From NCBI GenBank assembly GCA_942159475.1, contig OW804095.1:56634773-56698772 (forward strand): 64,000 nucleotides of DNA, given 5' to 3'. Below are positions 1 to 13,000 of the stretch, one piece after another. This DNA is from Sthenelais limicola. Lineage: Eukaryota; Annelida; Polychaeta; Phyllodocida; Sigalionidae. A program made the position numbers and the translations under genes. Each line of letters begins with the position of its first letter. The first letter of the stretch is position 1. The notes under the pieces were generated by a model. The model saw only the letters and a list, made by a program, of their open reading frames with translations. It did no database searches and had not been told where the DNA came from.

Positions 1-526
1 ATCCTTAACGTATCCTTAATATAAGGTTAACTCCACGATATCCCAAAAAAGTGGTGCAACGGGCCCCTGGTACATTATATAATGATATTAGAAATGATAT
101 TGCCCTTCTAGTCAATTAAAATTATTGGCACCCACAAAATGTATAACATATTACCTGATGCAGTCTAGGTCCAAAGTTGAGAGAGTCCCTTCAAACGGAG
201 GGAAAACCTCTCGCCTCAAACCGCAAAGTTCCATTATAATTCCATTAAGACCGCAAAATGTCATTATAATCCCATTAGAACGCCTAGTCCTAGGCCAGGA
301 AACCGATTAGCGAAGTGGGCGTCTAATCACTGATATGTACCATTCTTATCTGATCTGAGGGTTTGAACTTAGACTGGATGTATTTTATATGTAGGACATG
401 ATTACGAGACAACGCAGAATGATCTACAATCAGGCACTATCTAAACCAAGCTGTGAAATGATATCAAGACTAAACATTCTCATCGAATGACTTTCTAATG
501 AGTTATTTGTCTTACGTTTGTTCCAG
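1..526. other. Intron or upstream sequence of FRAS1, no exon seen
   Basis: No cysteine-rich or other recognisable exon was found before the acceptor at 525-526, so this is read as intron of the gene that begins upstream. Bases 56-67 (GCAACGGGCCCC) match the terminus of the fold-back element at 32567-32658, so a related repeat end may lie here. Nothing else is recognised. Confidence 0.5.
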
Positions 527-1046
527 CATGTGACCCTTCATGCCTGACGTGCAGTGGTCCGACATTCCAACATTGCCTCTCATGTGGCAGTGGCACCACC
601 TGGGAGGATGGGACATGCACTAAATCCTGTTCCGAATCTCATGTGCTCCACAAGGCTATTTGCCAAGGTTCGGATATTTTCTCTACCACTCTGTGTCAAC
701 TGCCTTAGCATTTTACTAAGGTGGCTTTTAAAATATAAAAAAAAAGAAGCGCAGGTAAAGAAAACCCCGACACTCTGCAATAGGAAAATGAAACGCTAGG
801 AAACAGTTGCCCTATCGCGCTATAATTGAATTTTCATTAATTGTAATTATAGTCCAGGATATAACGCTTTATAATTGATTCATTATCTCTTGCATCTTGT
901 TTTAGCATGCCCGCTAGGTTGCCAACACTGCACCAGCACTGAAACGTGCGATGCCTGTAAGGGGTCCTACATATTACAAGACGAACGATGCTTACCTAGA
1001 TGTCCTAGACGAGGACTGTGGAATGCACATTCTCTCTCATGCAAAG
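527..1046 (+). CDS. FRAS1: FRAS1 exons 1-2: two furin-like cysteine-rich repeats
   Basis: The exons are 527-667 and 906-1046, each 141 bp, each starting and ending in the same phase (one base carried over), so each is a symmetric one-repeat cassette. The translations carry the CxxxCxxC...CxxC...C spacing of furin-like repeats, starting CDPSCLTCSGP and CPLGCQHC. Vertebrate FRAS1 has about 14 such repeats after its VWC modules; these two are read as the last ones because the next exon begins the CSPG array. Symmetric phase would let such exons be duplicated or skipped without a frameshift. Confidence 0.9.
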
Positions 1047-4000
1047 GTAAATTGTATTAATGAATAATGAATTTGATTCATCTATATCACAGTAGAAGAT
1101 TTTAGAATGTAAATAATTGAGATAAACATAATTTAGTTACATTGATCATGGAGAATTAGGTCCTGGATATCTGGACCCCTTCACTCACCTCAGGATTCGG
1201 TTAGCTCACGATATGCATCTACCTTGGCAGACATCTTACACAGAGATAATACAACTTTACACTTTAATTTCTTTTTAAACAAGCCAAAAATTGCCCATCC
1301 ATAGATTAAACAATGCCTAAAGTGAAATACGAGCTTAACGAGCTTAGCATATGTTTTCAGAAAATCGCAGGGCTCCTGTTATAGTTGCACCAGGCTTGCT
1401 AGAAGGAAAAGCTGGGGTAGAGACGCAACTCACCCCGTCCATCCTAAATATATCCGATAGTGACAGTCCAACTGATTATATTGCCTATCGCCTTGTACAA
1501 AGCCCTACTAATGGGAAGCTGGTCATCATACGTGAAGGCAAGAGTGTTGTACTACGGAGAGGGCAGAAGTTCACTCCCGAACAAATACAAGCTGGCCGTG
1601 TGTTTTTCCAGCATGAGAGAAATAGTCCACTAAGAGGTAAAATTATAGTGTTCTTTTATTTTTGTAATTGATATATAATATAAGCTTTCATGTATACATG
1701 TATATAAGTGTGTTTAAATTGATGGTGTCCCATTAAAAGTAAATTGGGACAATGCCCCAACTGATGTATATTTAGAATACAATGAGAAGGTGGCCCACTA
1801 GAGGTGATGAGACACACTATAGGGGTGAAAGGATACTGAATGGTGATATCTGGATCCCTTCAGCCCTTGTGCGTCCAATCACCTCTCATGGCTCATCCTA
1901 GAGTTTGTATTCTGTTATTATGCGATTATCAGCGATTTGTGGAACCTCCTGTTTAAATAGAAACAATATTTATCCGACAGCAATATTTTCTAGAATATCT
2001 TGTTATCCAGTGTTCAGCCCTTCCAAATTTTTTTTTTTTACCAAACCTGACATTCTCAGCAGAAAGGTATAATCCCGATGATCTGAGGAATGATAAGTTA
2101 CTATTCAAGACATATCACACGCTGTTTTTGCAGGGAGACTCACAGTTCTTGCTGAAGATGGGCGTCATCGAAGTCCAGCTAAAACCATCGCTGTAAACTT
2201 ATGGACAGAACAACCGCCTCGAGTGAGAATGAATGAGCCTCTAGTTGTGTCAAAGGGTCAGAAGTCGGTAATTTCACACAGAAAACATCTCCATATAGAG
2301 GACGAAGACAGTCCTGGTTCTGTCACCGTGTCAATCATAAGAGGTGTGTTTTGCTCTTACTTTTTACTGGTTTAAATAATATATTCACATAAATAACTAA
2401 ATAATAGATAATAAAAAGCAAACCTGACATACCATTAATCTCTTTCATAATAATAATATATATATTACAGTAGAAATGTGCCCGGAATTAATGGCGAGTG
2501 TAGCGGGCAATACACAGGCTATATTATTATGTTGTTTGTGGTATGAGTGCCAATGCTGTAGCCTGTGGCGTTCCATATTACCTACTAGAAAGGTATAATA
2601 GAATTAATGAATATATAATATTACATTTGAATGCAGGCCCTGTAAAGGGAAGGTTGGTGAGGGATGATGATATAGATGATGTATCTGCCTTCTCCCTCCG
2701 TGATCTAAACGCAGATCGTATTGTCTATGTTCACCATGCAAATACCTCAGGGAACAGAGAGGAGATAATACTGCAAATATCAGACGGAACGAACACGCTT
2801 CTTACAGTCTTTAATATCATTATTACAGAACCCGTGAGTAAAATATTTGAAGTCATATTCTTTTCTTTTTCAAACACCGTACCTTTATTCAATTTGTGAA
2901 CAAATACTAACCCTAGCTCTGAGCGGATAACATCGAGATTACATCTGCTCACTTTTCCTCGTCGGTGATTTTAAAGCTGTATTTATTTTACCTTAGCGAC
3001 TTAAAAATTGACTTTAAAAAACCTATTATTCTTAATATTTAGATAGAGCTTTAAGGTCCATCCTCAGTTCACACCATCTTAACTTAATTGTCTGTTTTCA
3101 TCTCAGGGCAGCAATGATCCCGTTATTGTGAGAAACCAACATCTATATGTAGATGACCAGGGAGAAGCCTTGATAACTACAGACAATCTTATGGCTATCC
3201 ACTTGTCAGCAGCTCCAGGCGAATTGATATATTCACTGCGCCCTCCTCCTAATCGAGAACAGCAAAATGGTGAGAAAAAGTAAAACTTATCAAAGTTTAT
3301 GTAAATTGTTGTTTCTATCAAACTCAATCAAATGTATCTATTATCATCATAACGAAAGATATGAATTAGAAAACATAAACATGGTTGTCACAAATTGAAT
3401 GTTATTTCAGTAATTATCAGAGGAGTGCCTGCTGTTACTCCTATTATACTTGATGAAGATATACTTATCAACCATTTTAGAAGTTTCATATTCCTACATT
3501 GATCCTGAGATACAATTATCTTGGGGTAATTACTTTTTCATTCCAGGCAGTTTGCTCATGGTGGTTCCCATGACTGAACAAGTGCCTCCCCCGGGCTGGC
3601 GGCCACACGGAGAGGGCCGTATGTCTGCAGGATTGACACGTTTCAGACAGAGTGACGTCATAGAGAAAAGGCTTTGGTATAAACATCGGATATCTGGCAC
3701 CACATTCGATAGACTTCTGTTCATGGTTGGCACCAATACAAATAACTCCCCTGTGTTTGTCGCATCGTCATGATTAATTAAATACTTTATATTGAATAAA
3801 GGTCTAATATCTAGCAGTTGAAAAGTCGGAACGCATGCCGTTTTTTCCTAATTAGAAGTATGTGTAATGGACAAGCATATTATAGGATGGCTCTAGTCTA
3901 ACGAGACGAAAATAATTAATAAGGCATGAACTATATGGGTCAGATTTTTAGAAAATGCACAATCTATATGCAGTTCTACAGATCTATCAAATTGTGCTAA

Positions 4001-7000
4001 ATTAGAGTTAGGTTAAACTGTATTTTGAACCTAGTTTTTTAAAATTTGGGTTATTTGAGAGGATTGGTGAAGGTCAATTGCACATTTTCTGAAAATCTGA
4101 CCGATATAGGACGGCACTAATGACACCTTTTATGTCACTTGTGATTCAGGTTTGTGACTCAGCACGTAGTCCTCACTGCACTCAAGATTTCTTTTTCGAT
4201 GTCACAGTGATATTACCCCAAAATGATGCCATCAATAACGATCCTGATTACACGCCTGGCTTGGTTTTCCTGCCTGAAGAAACCAACCGGCTCGAAACAA
4301 TTGTAAGTAACTAACACTCATTTAAATTGTGTGCGCAGTTCTTTTTTATTTAAGGGCGCAATTCCTTTTCTTGTAGGGGCACAAACCCTACGTACACTAC
4401 ACCTGTTCGTTCTTCCCCCTGTTTTGCATCGAAAATGCCGTTCCACCTTAGATGTGTTTGACTAATTATTCTGAATAATTCTAATATCATTGACTATATT
4501 TACAGTGTTTGTACTATCTTTTTATTTCTCTAGGCGTTTGACAATGAAATAAAAGTATTAAAAGCTACGGACCTCGGAACATATGTTCCTAACACTGATC
4601 CGGAGGATGTAATTTATCGAGTAACCTCCTCACTTACTGCTGGGGAAGGAACGATAGAACGAATGGACCAACCCGGTGTCCCTGTGCATATCTTCACACT
4701 TGCTGACTTAGCAATGGACTTCATCATATACCGCCCACCTTTAGAAGGTATCGGTGAAAATGATCGAGAGGTTGTCTTCAAATTCATAGGTAAGATACGT
4801 ATACATGTGTACATATTTTTAGATTTGTTATCAACATTCACAGTACAGTACTTGCTAAAGTATATCATTCTATAACAGGAAAGGAACATATATGTGTTTC
4901 TTTAAGACAGAGTAGGTTTAAAAAGAAAATTATTTCTATATTTCAAACGAATTGTTTATCTAACTTTGCAATTCAATTTAATATATATCTTTAGGGGTAA
5001 AATTGTTTTTAACGCGCTTCCTTAATCAACAGAGCTGATATATTTTCACTAAGCTGTTTGTTCCCTTCAAATATTATGATAGTTTTTCTAGAATTGTATT
5101 CTAAACGATCGCTATATATCTTACGGAAAAGAAAAGAAAGCAGTGACATCAAATATTGTATGTTAAATACAGGTTAACTAACAAGTTGGTTGAATGAGCG
5201 TGAATATTGCACGAGTTGTGTAGCAACGAGTGCAATATTCTAAGCGACCGAAACCAACGAGTTAGTTTACAGATTTATTATACATGCTTTCAATCATGAA
5301 AATAGAAAAAAAATCGAGTCATAAATTTGAATTTTCCGGTAATCTTAGCAAAAAAACACAGATTGGTTGCCATAACAACCCCACATAAATCACTAGTGAA
5401 ATACGCACTATGCGTAAATCACTCTAGATACGTTGTTTTCAGAGCATTGCGTGTATAATAAGATGCATTTTATATCGTCTTCGTCTATTGCAGTCCAAGA
5501 TGGTAACACTGGTAGTGAGTTACCTGAACAAGCGTTCCACATTACCGTTATACCGGTGAAGACCAACCCTCCTGTGGCCACCAACAGTAACCCTACACTC
5601 AGGATAGCCCAGGGAGCGTCTATACCCATAGGACCCGGAGTCATACATGTGACTGATCCAGATACCCCATCAGCTGATCTTGTTATAACAGTGGAGAAAA
5701 TACCCAGAGCTGGAGTCTTTTTGAAGATGGATGGAGAGAACAGGGTTATACTCAGAGAGGGTAAATTTTCACATGGAATTTTGCAACTAAACTATTTCTT
5801 GGGTTTTGCATTTCAAACAATAATTATGTGATCCAGTTTCAAATTGATAGTGTACAAGAGTGACATTTATGGAAAGAGGCTAATCAAACAGGTTCCAAGT
5901 GGGAACTAGCCTCTTTCAGATTGCGGGCGCGTCAATGCCGTGATCTTGCGCTACTCAATGTAGGGGCGCCATAGCCTAGGAGCCCGAACACTACACAGCA
6001 CTATAATTATATATGTGTTACAGAAAAAATGAGTCGCAAAAATGATATTTCTCAAAGTTTTTCCCACAAGGACCCTTGCTCAGAATGCTTTCTTTTTTGG
6101 TGTGTTTTGCATTTCTAGTAGCATGCATGCACCAAAGTTTAAGGATGTATAATTATTGAATGCATTTATGCATATATCTGAGTTTATCCTAAGGAGTATA
6201 TTTAATTACTTTACTAGTGGTAGACCATCAAGAAATATCGCTAACTTTTTTTCAAGCATACAAAAACATGGAAGTACTTATTAGATGTCCTAATGTGTAC
6301 CGTCTTGATCTCATCTTTTCAAATAAAAATATATGTTAAGATCCACCTACTGCGACTTGTGACTCATTTTCTTTTGCATCCCATAAGGTTCTCAGGCAAT
6401 TTTCGAAAACATGTTGAAATATATCTTTCCATTGCAAACAGGGGATCAGTTCGACTTTGGGGAACTGGAGTCTGGGCTGTTGTTCTACATGCATGATGGA
6501 TCAGACACCCTGAATGATGGATTCTATATTAGTGTTACAGACGGACAACATTCTGTGGGCGTTAACATAGTCTTACATGTGTCCAAAGTCGACCAATCAG
6601 CTCCTAGAGCTGACCCACAGTCTAGAATGGCTATAACCATTAGCGAAGGTAAGTCACAATGAGAATGATATGTCAAATGCTTGATGCACTTATTGGTATA
6701 AAGGAAGTAGATCCCAAAGGACTGGGGCCCGACAATGGTGTGCGTAGGCCCCTACATGTATATAATAAATGTCCAACGCAAAATGAGCGAGGTATTGGCT
6801 AATGAAAATTAGTGAACTTTGTCTAATTTCTTCCATCATTTAATGCCTGAATGTAAGATGACGAAATATCAGGTGAAGTAGTACATAAAAGGAAATATTT
6901 TAATCTGGCATTGGTTCAAATCATTGTTTCCCAGGAGCAACTGAGAAAATAACAAGAAATCACCTGGCTTTCACTGACGGCGACTCTGAGGACGATGAGT

Positions 7001-10000
7001 TGGTGGTTGTGCTCCAAGTAGAACCCCGGAGTGGACGGTTTGTGCTGGCAGGGGTTTCAGGCGGGAGTGGAATGCTGGCCACAGGCACCACCTTCACTCA
7101 GAAAGACGTCAATGACGGATACGTCAGGTAAGCTGGACACAGTCTTTCTTTTCTGCAACTTGGAACTTTGTAACTGAAATTACGCGTTCTCATTCTTTGC
7201 AATGAACCAATTATATTATTATAATCACAATTACCTTTTATGGCATGTCAACAATGCCATATAGCATCTCTGCGTGGTGATACATATTAGTGTTGTTGTA
7301 AAAATCATCCTATGTATCAAAGAGCATTATCACACAAATGTCCTCTTCCATACTAGTTTCAAGGCACAGGCAGAAATTGGTCCACGGCCTCACACAGAGA
7401 ATGTGTACATGAATGTGACAGATACCATCGGTAACTTACTCGCGGGTCAACAATTCACTATCACAACAACTCCCGTCAACAACAAACCACCTAAAGTTAC
7501 CTTGACTGACGCATTGGAGGTAGGCTGCATACAATCTTATAATGTATACACTTTTTATATATGATATAATTATAGAATTTATAGGATGAAAGCCGATCAT
7601 AGAGTCAGGAAGTGCGGGGTGCTCCTATTCTAACCCTCTTTATATGAGAGTATAAAAACTATAATTTTCCACATATTTTTTGGAAAGTTTCAATCAAGCC
7701 ACGAGAACTTTCTGGGTTATTTATTTATTTGAAGTAGACATTGCATTCATCATCGTGTTATCTTCTCAGGTGGACGAAGGTGGTCGCATCCCCATCACTC
7801 TGACAGATATTACTGTGAATGATGAGGACACTCTACCCGAGGACATTCAAGTCGTCATTGACCTAGCCCCAGAATATGGTACTTTTGAAAACGTGCGTCC
7901 AGGTAATGGAGAAAATTTATATACCGGCATGGTGTTATTTCCTTAGGCTGTTTTAAAGTTTAAATAATTTCAAAGATCAGAATACGGATAAACCTAGATC
8001 AAATCTGAATCCAACTGAAAGACTCTTGAGAATACTGAGCATAGTATAGGCCCAGAATTATCTTTCTTATTTTACACATTTTGCAGCCGAAGGTTCAGAA
8101 ATACAGCGTTCCACTAAGGTGGTGTCGTTCAGCATGTCGGAGGTAATCAATGGTAACATACACTACGTACAGGGGGCGCACCAGAACCACGAGCCTACAT
8201 CTGATAGAGTCATCCTGCATGCGGATGATGGTGTCACCTCTTCTCCTCCCCTCACTCTAGACATCAAAATACTTGTAAGGGAATGTTTGGTATTATATTT
8301 TGGGACCGAAAGGTGAATAAGAAAGGGGGAGGGATAGTATCCTACATTAATAAAAATACAGATTATGAAAGTTGTGAAAAATATAATCAAAGCGATGGTA
8401 ACCTGGAACTACAGGTGATAAGAATAAAGTATGAGAAAATGAATGATATTATACAAATGAATATATACAGACCCCCTTCTGCTAGCAGTAAAGTAGCTGT
8501 GGATAAAATAATTCAGATCTATAGAGAAATTAGTGATGAATACAAGTCTGCGAAAATCTTTTTGATGGGAGACTTTAACATCAACCTTTTGAAGAATGAT
8601 GCTAACAGCAAACATCTAAAAGATAGTTTAAGAATAAATGGACTCAATCAGTTCATAAAGAAACCAACTAGACATAGTGATAATCCGAGCTTAATAGATC
8701 ACATAATAAGCAGTGAAGATACCAATATAAAATCAGTAGGGACTGTATGTTATGGAATTAGCGATCACTTGCCAATTTACTTTGTTTACAAGAAACCAAA
8801 AACGAGACTGAAAAAACATTGCAAAAAGGCAGATCGTATAGGAGATATTCTCCTCAACTTATGAAAGAAAGACTCCTAGAGAAAGATTGGGATAAGATAT
8901 GGACTGAACAATGCCCTGATAAGGCTTGGGAGATGATTTATCACAATATACTGGAGATTCTTAATGATATATGCCCCTTGAAAAGCTTTTATGTAAAAAT
9001 AAAACCGACTCCTTGGGTAACACAAGAGCTGATTGAACTCAAACATGAAAGAGATCAGTACCTAGATAGATATGCTAAGTTACACGACGAGGAGGATAAA
9101 CAGAGAGCTAACCAACTTAGAAATATAGTAAATAGAGCATTTAAAAGAGCGAAGAATGACTATATTAGAGGAAAATTAGATGAAAACAAAGGGGATCCAA
9201 AGAAGTTTTGGAAAATTGTCAAGGATGTAATCCCTAATAGCGAGAAAAATAAGGGATAGGTCAAAAAAGCGTTCGATTGTGTCCCACATCAACCTTTAAT
9301 TGATAAAATGAAACTGTACAATATTAGTAGTAATGTGACAAAAAGAATGACAAGTTATCTGAATGGCAGATGCCAACAGGTAAGGATAGCAGCACACATT
9401 TCCAAAAAAGCTAGCCTAGTAACAGGAGTCCCACAAGGGTCGATTTTAGGACCATCAATGTTCATTATCTACATCAATGATATCACAAAGTTAGAAATAA
9501 AAGGAGTGATGAATTTATATGCAGATGACATAGCTCTTGTAAACATAGAAAACACCTATGAAGAATTGATTGGATCATTACAACATGATTGTGAGAAAAT
9601 TATGAAATGGAGTAATTACAATAAGTTGAGTGTCAATACTAATAAAACTAAATCAATGATAATTAGGAATAAAGCCCAATTACAAAGACATAATAAGGAA
9701 ATACCTATTGAGCTTGACAATGGGTCACAAATAGAATGGGTAACACACTTTAGGTATCTTGGAATAACCATTCAAGAAGATTTAAAATTCGACAAGAGTT
9801 ATAATTCTATGATAGGTCAAATATCATCTAGACTAAAAACAATCCAGCTAATCAGAGTCAGCCTCACAAAGAACTGTGCTATGAAACTTACCAAATCTAT
9901 GGTTTTATGTCATTTGGACTATATTAACTTCTGTTACATGACTCTTAACAAAAATCAACTTGATAAAATCCAATCAATTCAAAACAGAGCATTGAAACTG

Positions 10001-13000
10001 GCCTTGAAATTACCCAAGCTATATCCCACAATTCAACTCCATAGAAATACAAAAACCTTACCCTTCTACAAGAAAATGGACTTTAACCTATTAAAACAGA
10101 TCCATTTTGATGTCCACCACAATAATCGAGAGAAAATATTTCAGCAAAAAACTCCTGGAAATACCAGAAGGCATGATGGTGTTATCCTTGAGCAGAAATT
10201 GCCTAAATATGAAATCTACAGAAAGGCATTCTTATACCAAGGAGCTAGCCTTTGGAATGATTTACAGTTAGACCTTAGACAAGAAACTGATGTCATAATT
10301 TTTAAGAAAAGATTGAAAAACCTATATCTAGAGCAAGAACAATGAAAACAATAACAACCTTAATATCAATGTATGAAGTTAAGCTATAAGAACTGAACTA
10401 CTTTTCATATATAATCACCATGTACAATCCTCCATCTCATCTCATCTCATTCCACCAAACCACCATATTAATATCAATTTTTTTCCCCATTTTTTCCTGA
10501 ACTATGTAATGACATTTCAAGCCAGGTGCGAAGTGTAAATCATACTTGTATTTTATGAGAATGATCCTCGTTTGAACAAGGGTGGCAAAGGCCAAACCCT
10601 CTCTGTAATACCTGGAAAAATAAAATAATTAAAAAAAAAAAATATCCATTTGCTACATGAATCCATTCGCACTGTCCCTGTTTTTTGTTTTACTCGCTTG
10701 TGAACTGAATACAGATTATATTGAACGTAATATAGTGACACTGTGTAATCATCATCTTGCCATTGTCATCTAAACATATCCCTTGTAACATATCACTTGT
10801 CAGTTCATTGCCGACTTAGCGCCAATCATCCATACATGCAACCCATATCGTACATCCTATAACGATTGTATTGATTGTGTTATTGCATAAAATGAATTTT
10901 GAGATTTATGCAACAAATGTGTGAATAGCGATGATTTTATTTATGTAACTATATTGATTAGCGTGTCTACAATGATGTCTGAGATTTTGATTTTCTTTGT
11001 AATAGTACTTGATGAGTTATCGAGTTTTTAGGACTGTACTCACCACGGCAGCCATCATACTTAGTTGACCTACTTTCGATGAAGCAGCACGGTTGCGCTT
11101 GAGATTCGCTACGATAAACATAGCGCTTGAATCATAGATTATGTATTTTGGTTATTTGAGTATTCATTCGGATTCAGTTTAATACATTCTGCCCTATAGG
11201 ACGGAGTCCAATGCTGTATGCATGTAGATACATCAGATTATAGGCTATTAACATGGATCATGAAATTATCAATTCTAATATTTGTAAAATTATATTCAGT
11301 TATTTTCAAACCCGAAACGACACGTTTCGCTGGAATTGACCATGGATATTTCCATAGCTGTTCATGTTTTCTATTTTGTCACTTTGTAGCCCATCAATGA
11401 TGAACCACCAAGACTAAAAGTTCAGATTTTATCCTGTACTGAAGGCGGAAGCGTTACTATCACTAATGAGACGTTGGTTGTGACCGACATTGATACTCCA
11501 TCAGAGCTGATCATATTCACAATAGAAAATACACCCACCGAAGGTATGAATTATAAGTTTACAAATCATGGTATTTTGTGGGGCGGGTCGGAAGGCAAGT
11601 CAGTGAGTATAAAATCCGATCATCATGTTAACTTTGTTTCAGTCGAAAGTGGTACAAAAGTTATGTAAATCCTAAAGGTGTTGCAACTGGCGTAATTGTA
11701 GTTATAATTGGTTCAATTCTCTCCAATTCATAGGAATTTCGTTAGGACGACCTACTTGGCCATTATATAAATTGTCAAAATAAGAAATTATTTGTATTAT
11801 TTTGTTGGGATGGATATTGTCTGGGTATAATGCCTGTGCAAATCCAAGTGATTTTGGGAGTCCATTGATCATAGGACGTAAGTCCAAATTAAACATCCAT
11901 ACAAATATCTAAATAGACACACAACTAAAAGAACTAAATTAGAACTATAATATATGAATTAGGAAATATAAACGAGTGGTATATTTCGTATCCGTCCATG
12001 ATAGTGCCATTATCGACAGTTGGTGATACTTTTATCGCACAACTGTTGGGAGCGATGTATATGCTCTCACGATTGTTCCCGGCGGCCTTGTAACTGTCGA
12101 TGACTGTCACTGACAGTTGGTGATATATTTTTGACATGTTTGAATTTCCATACATGTGCGTCGCCGATAGTGCGGAGATTGTATGACAATGTAGAGACAT
12201 TATACCGATCCTCATGACAGATGACGACGTACATGGTTGCATCGCTACTTTCGGGAACTTTTTCAAAATTTGCTATCGCCAAATATCGGGATAAGGATAA
12301 TAGGATCCCTTCCTCCTCTGCATGAGGAGAAGGATTAGTAATCCACTTCTCAGGGGTATGCCTCCCTCTTCTCGTCAGTCTCTTGGGCAAGAGATTTAAC
12401 ATGTCCATTAATTCTTTTAATCTCTTGACAAAAGGTCTATCAGCCATTGTTGACAACATGTGAAAATATTATTATATATTTTAACATTTTGATGTTAAGG
12501 AGGTGATGAGAGATAAGAGAAACGTATTCATATTTTCATAAAATGATAATTTGAAAAACATGTACATATATACACTCCTCCTTTATTGATTAGGGTCCCT
12601 CCGTATAAAGGCAAACAAGAAGGAGGTACCATTTTCTGCAAGAATGCTACACGCTGGAGAAACATTCACTTACAATGTGAGTTCTACATTTTCCTTAGAT
12701 ATTCCTGATACATCTAGGAATCATAGGAGCTATAGTTGCCATTGTGTCTTTTGGGATTTTGCCCTGAATGACAGGGAGAATAGTAAGTGTTCTAATTTGA
12801 ATAAATATATATTGTAATCTTGCTATTTGACCCTTCCATTTCAGGATGTTATCAATGAAATGCTGGTATATATACAAACCACGTCAGCAGAAGTTGAAAT
12901 AACTGACGCAATTTCCCTGAGAGTCACTGATGGGGATTTTACAGACACTGCAACCATTATCATCAATATCAAACCAAGGGATGATGAGGCTCCAAGAATT

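Noticed and set aside
8283..10345. Reading the endonuclease/RT frames as a host gene or fusion exon
   Set aside because: Frameshift, internal deletion, truncated start and A-rich tail identify a dead LINE; FRAS1 phases join 8274 to 11390 without it.
12067..12459. 130-codon minus-strand open frame
   Set aside because: It overlaps a dispersed repeat, has no recognisable motif and lies in an intron of FRAS1 on the opposite strand; not supported as a gene.
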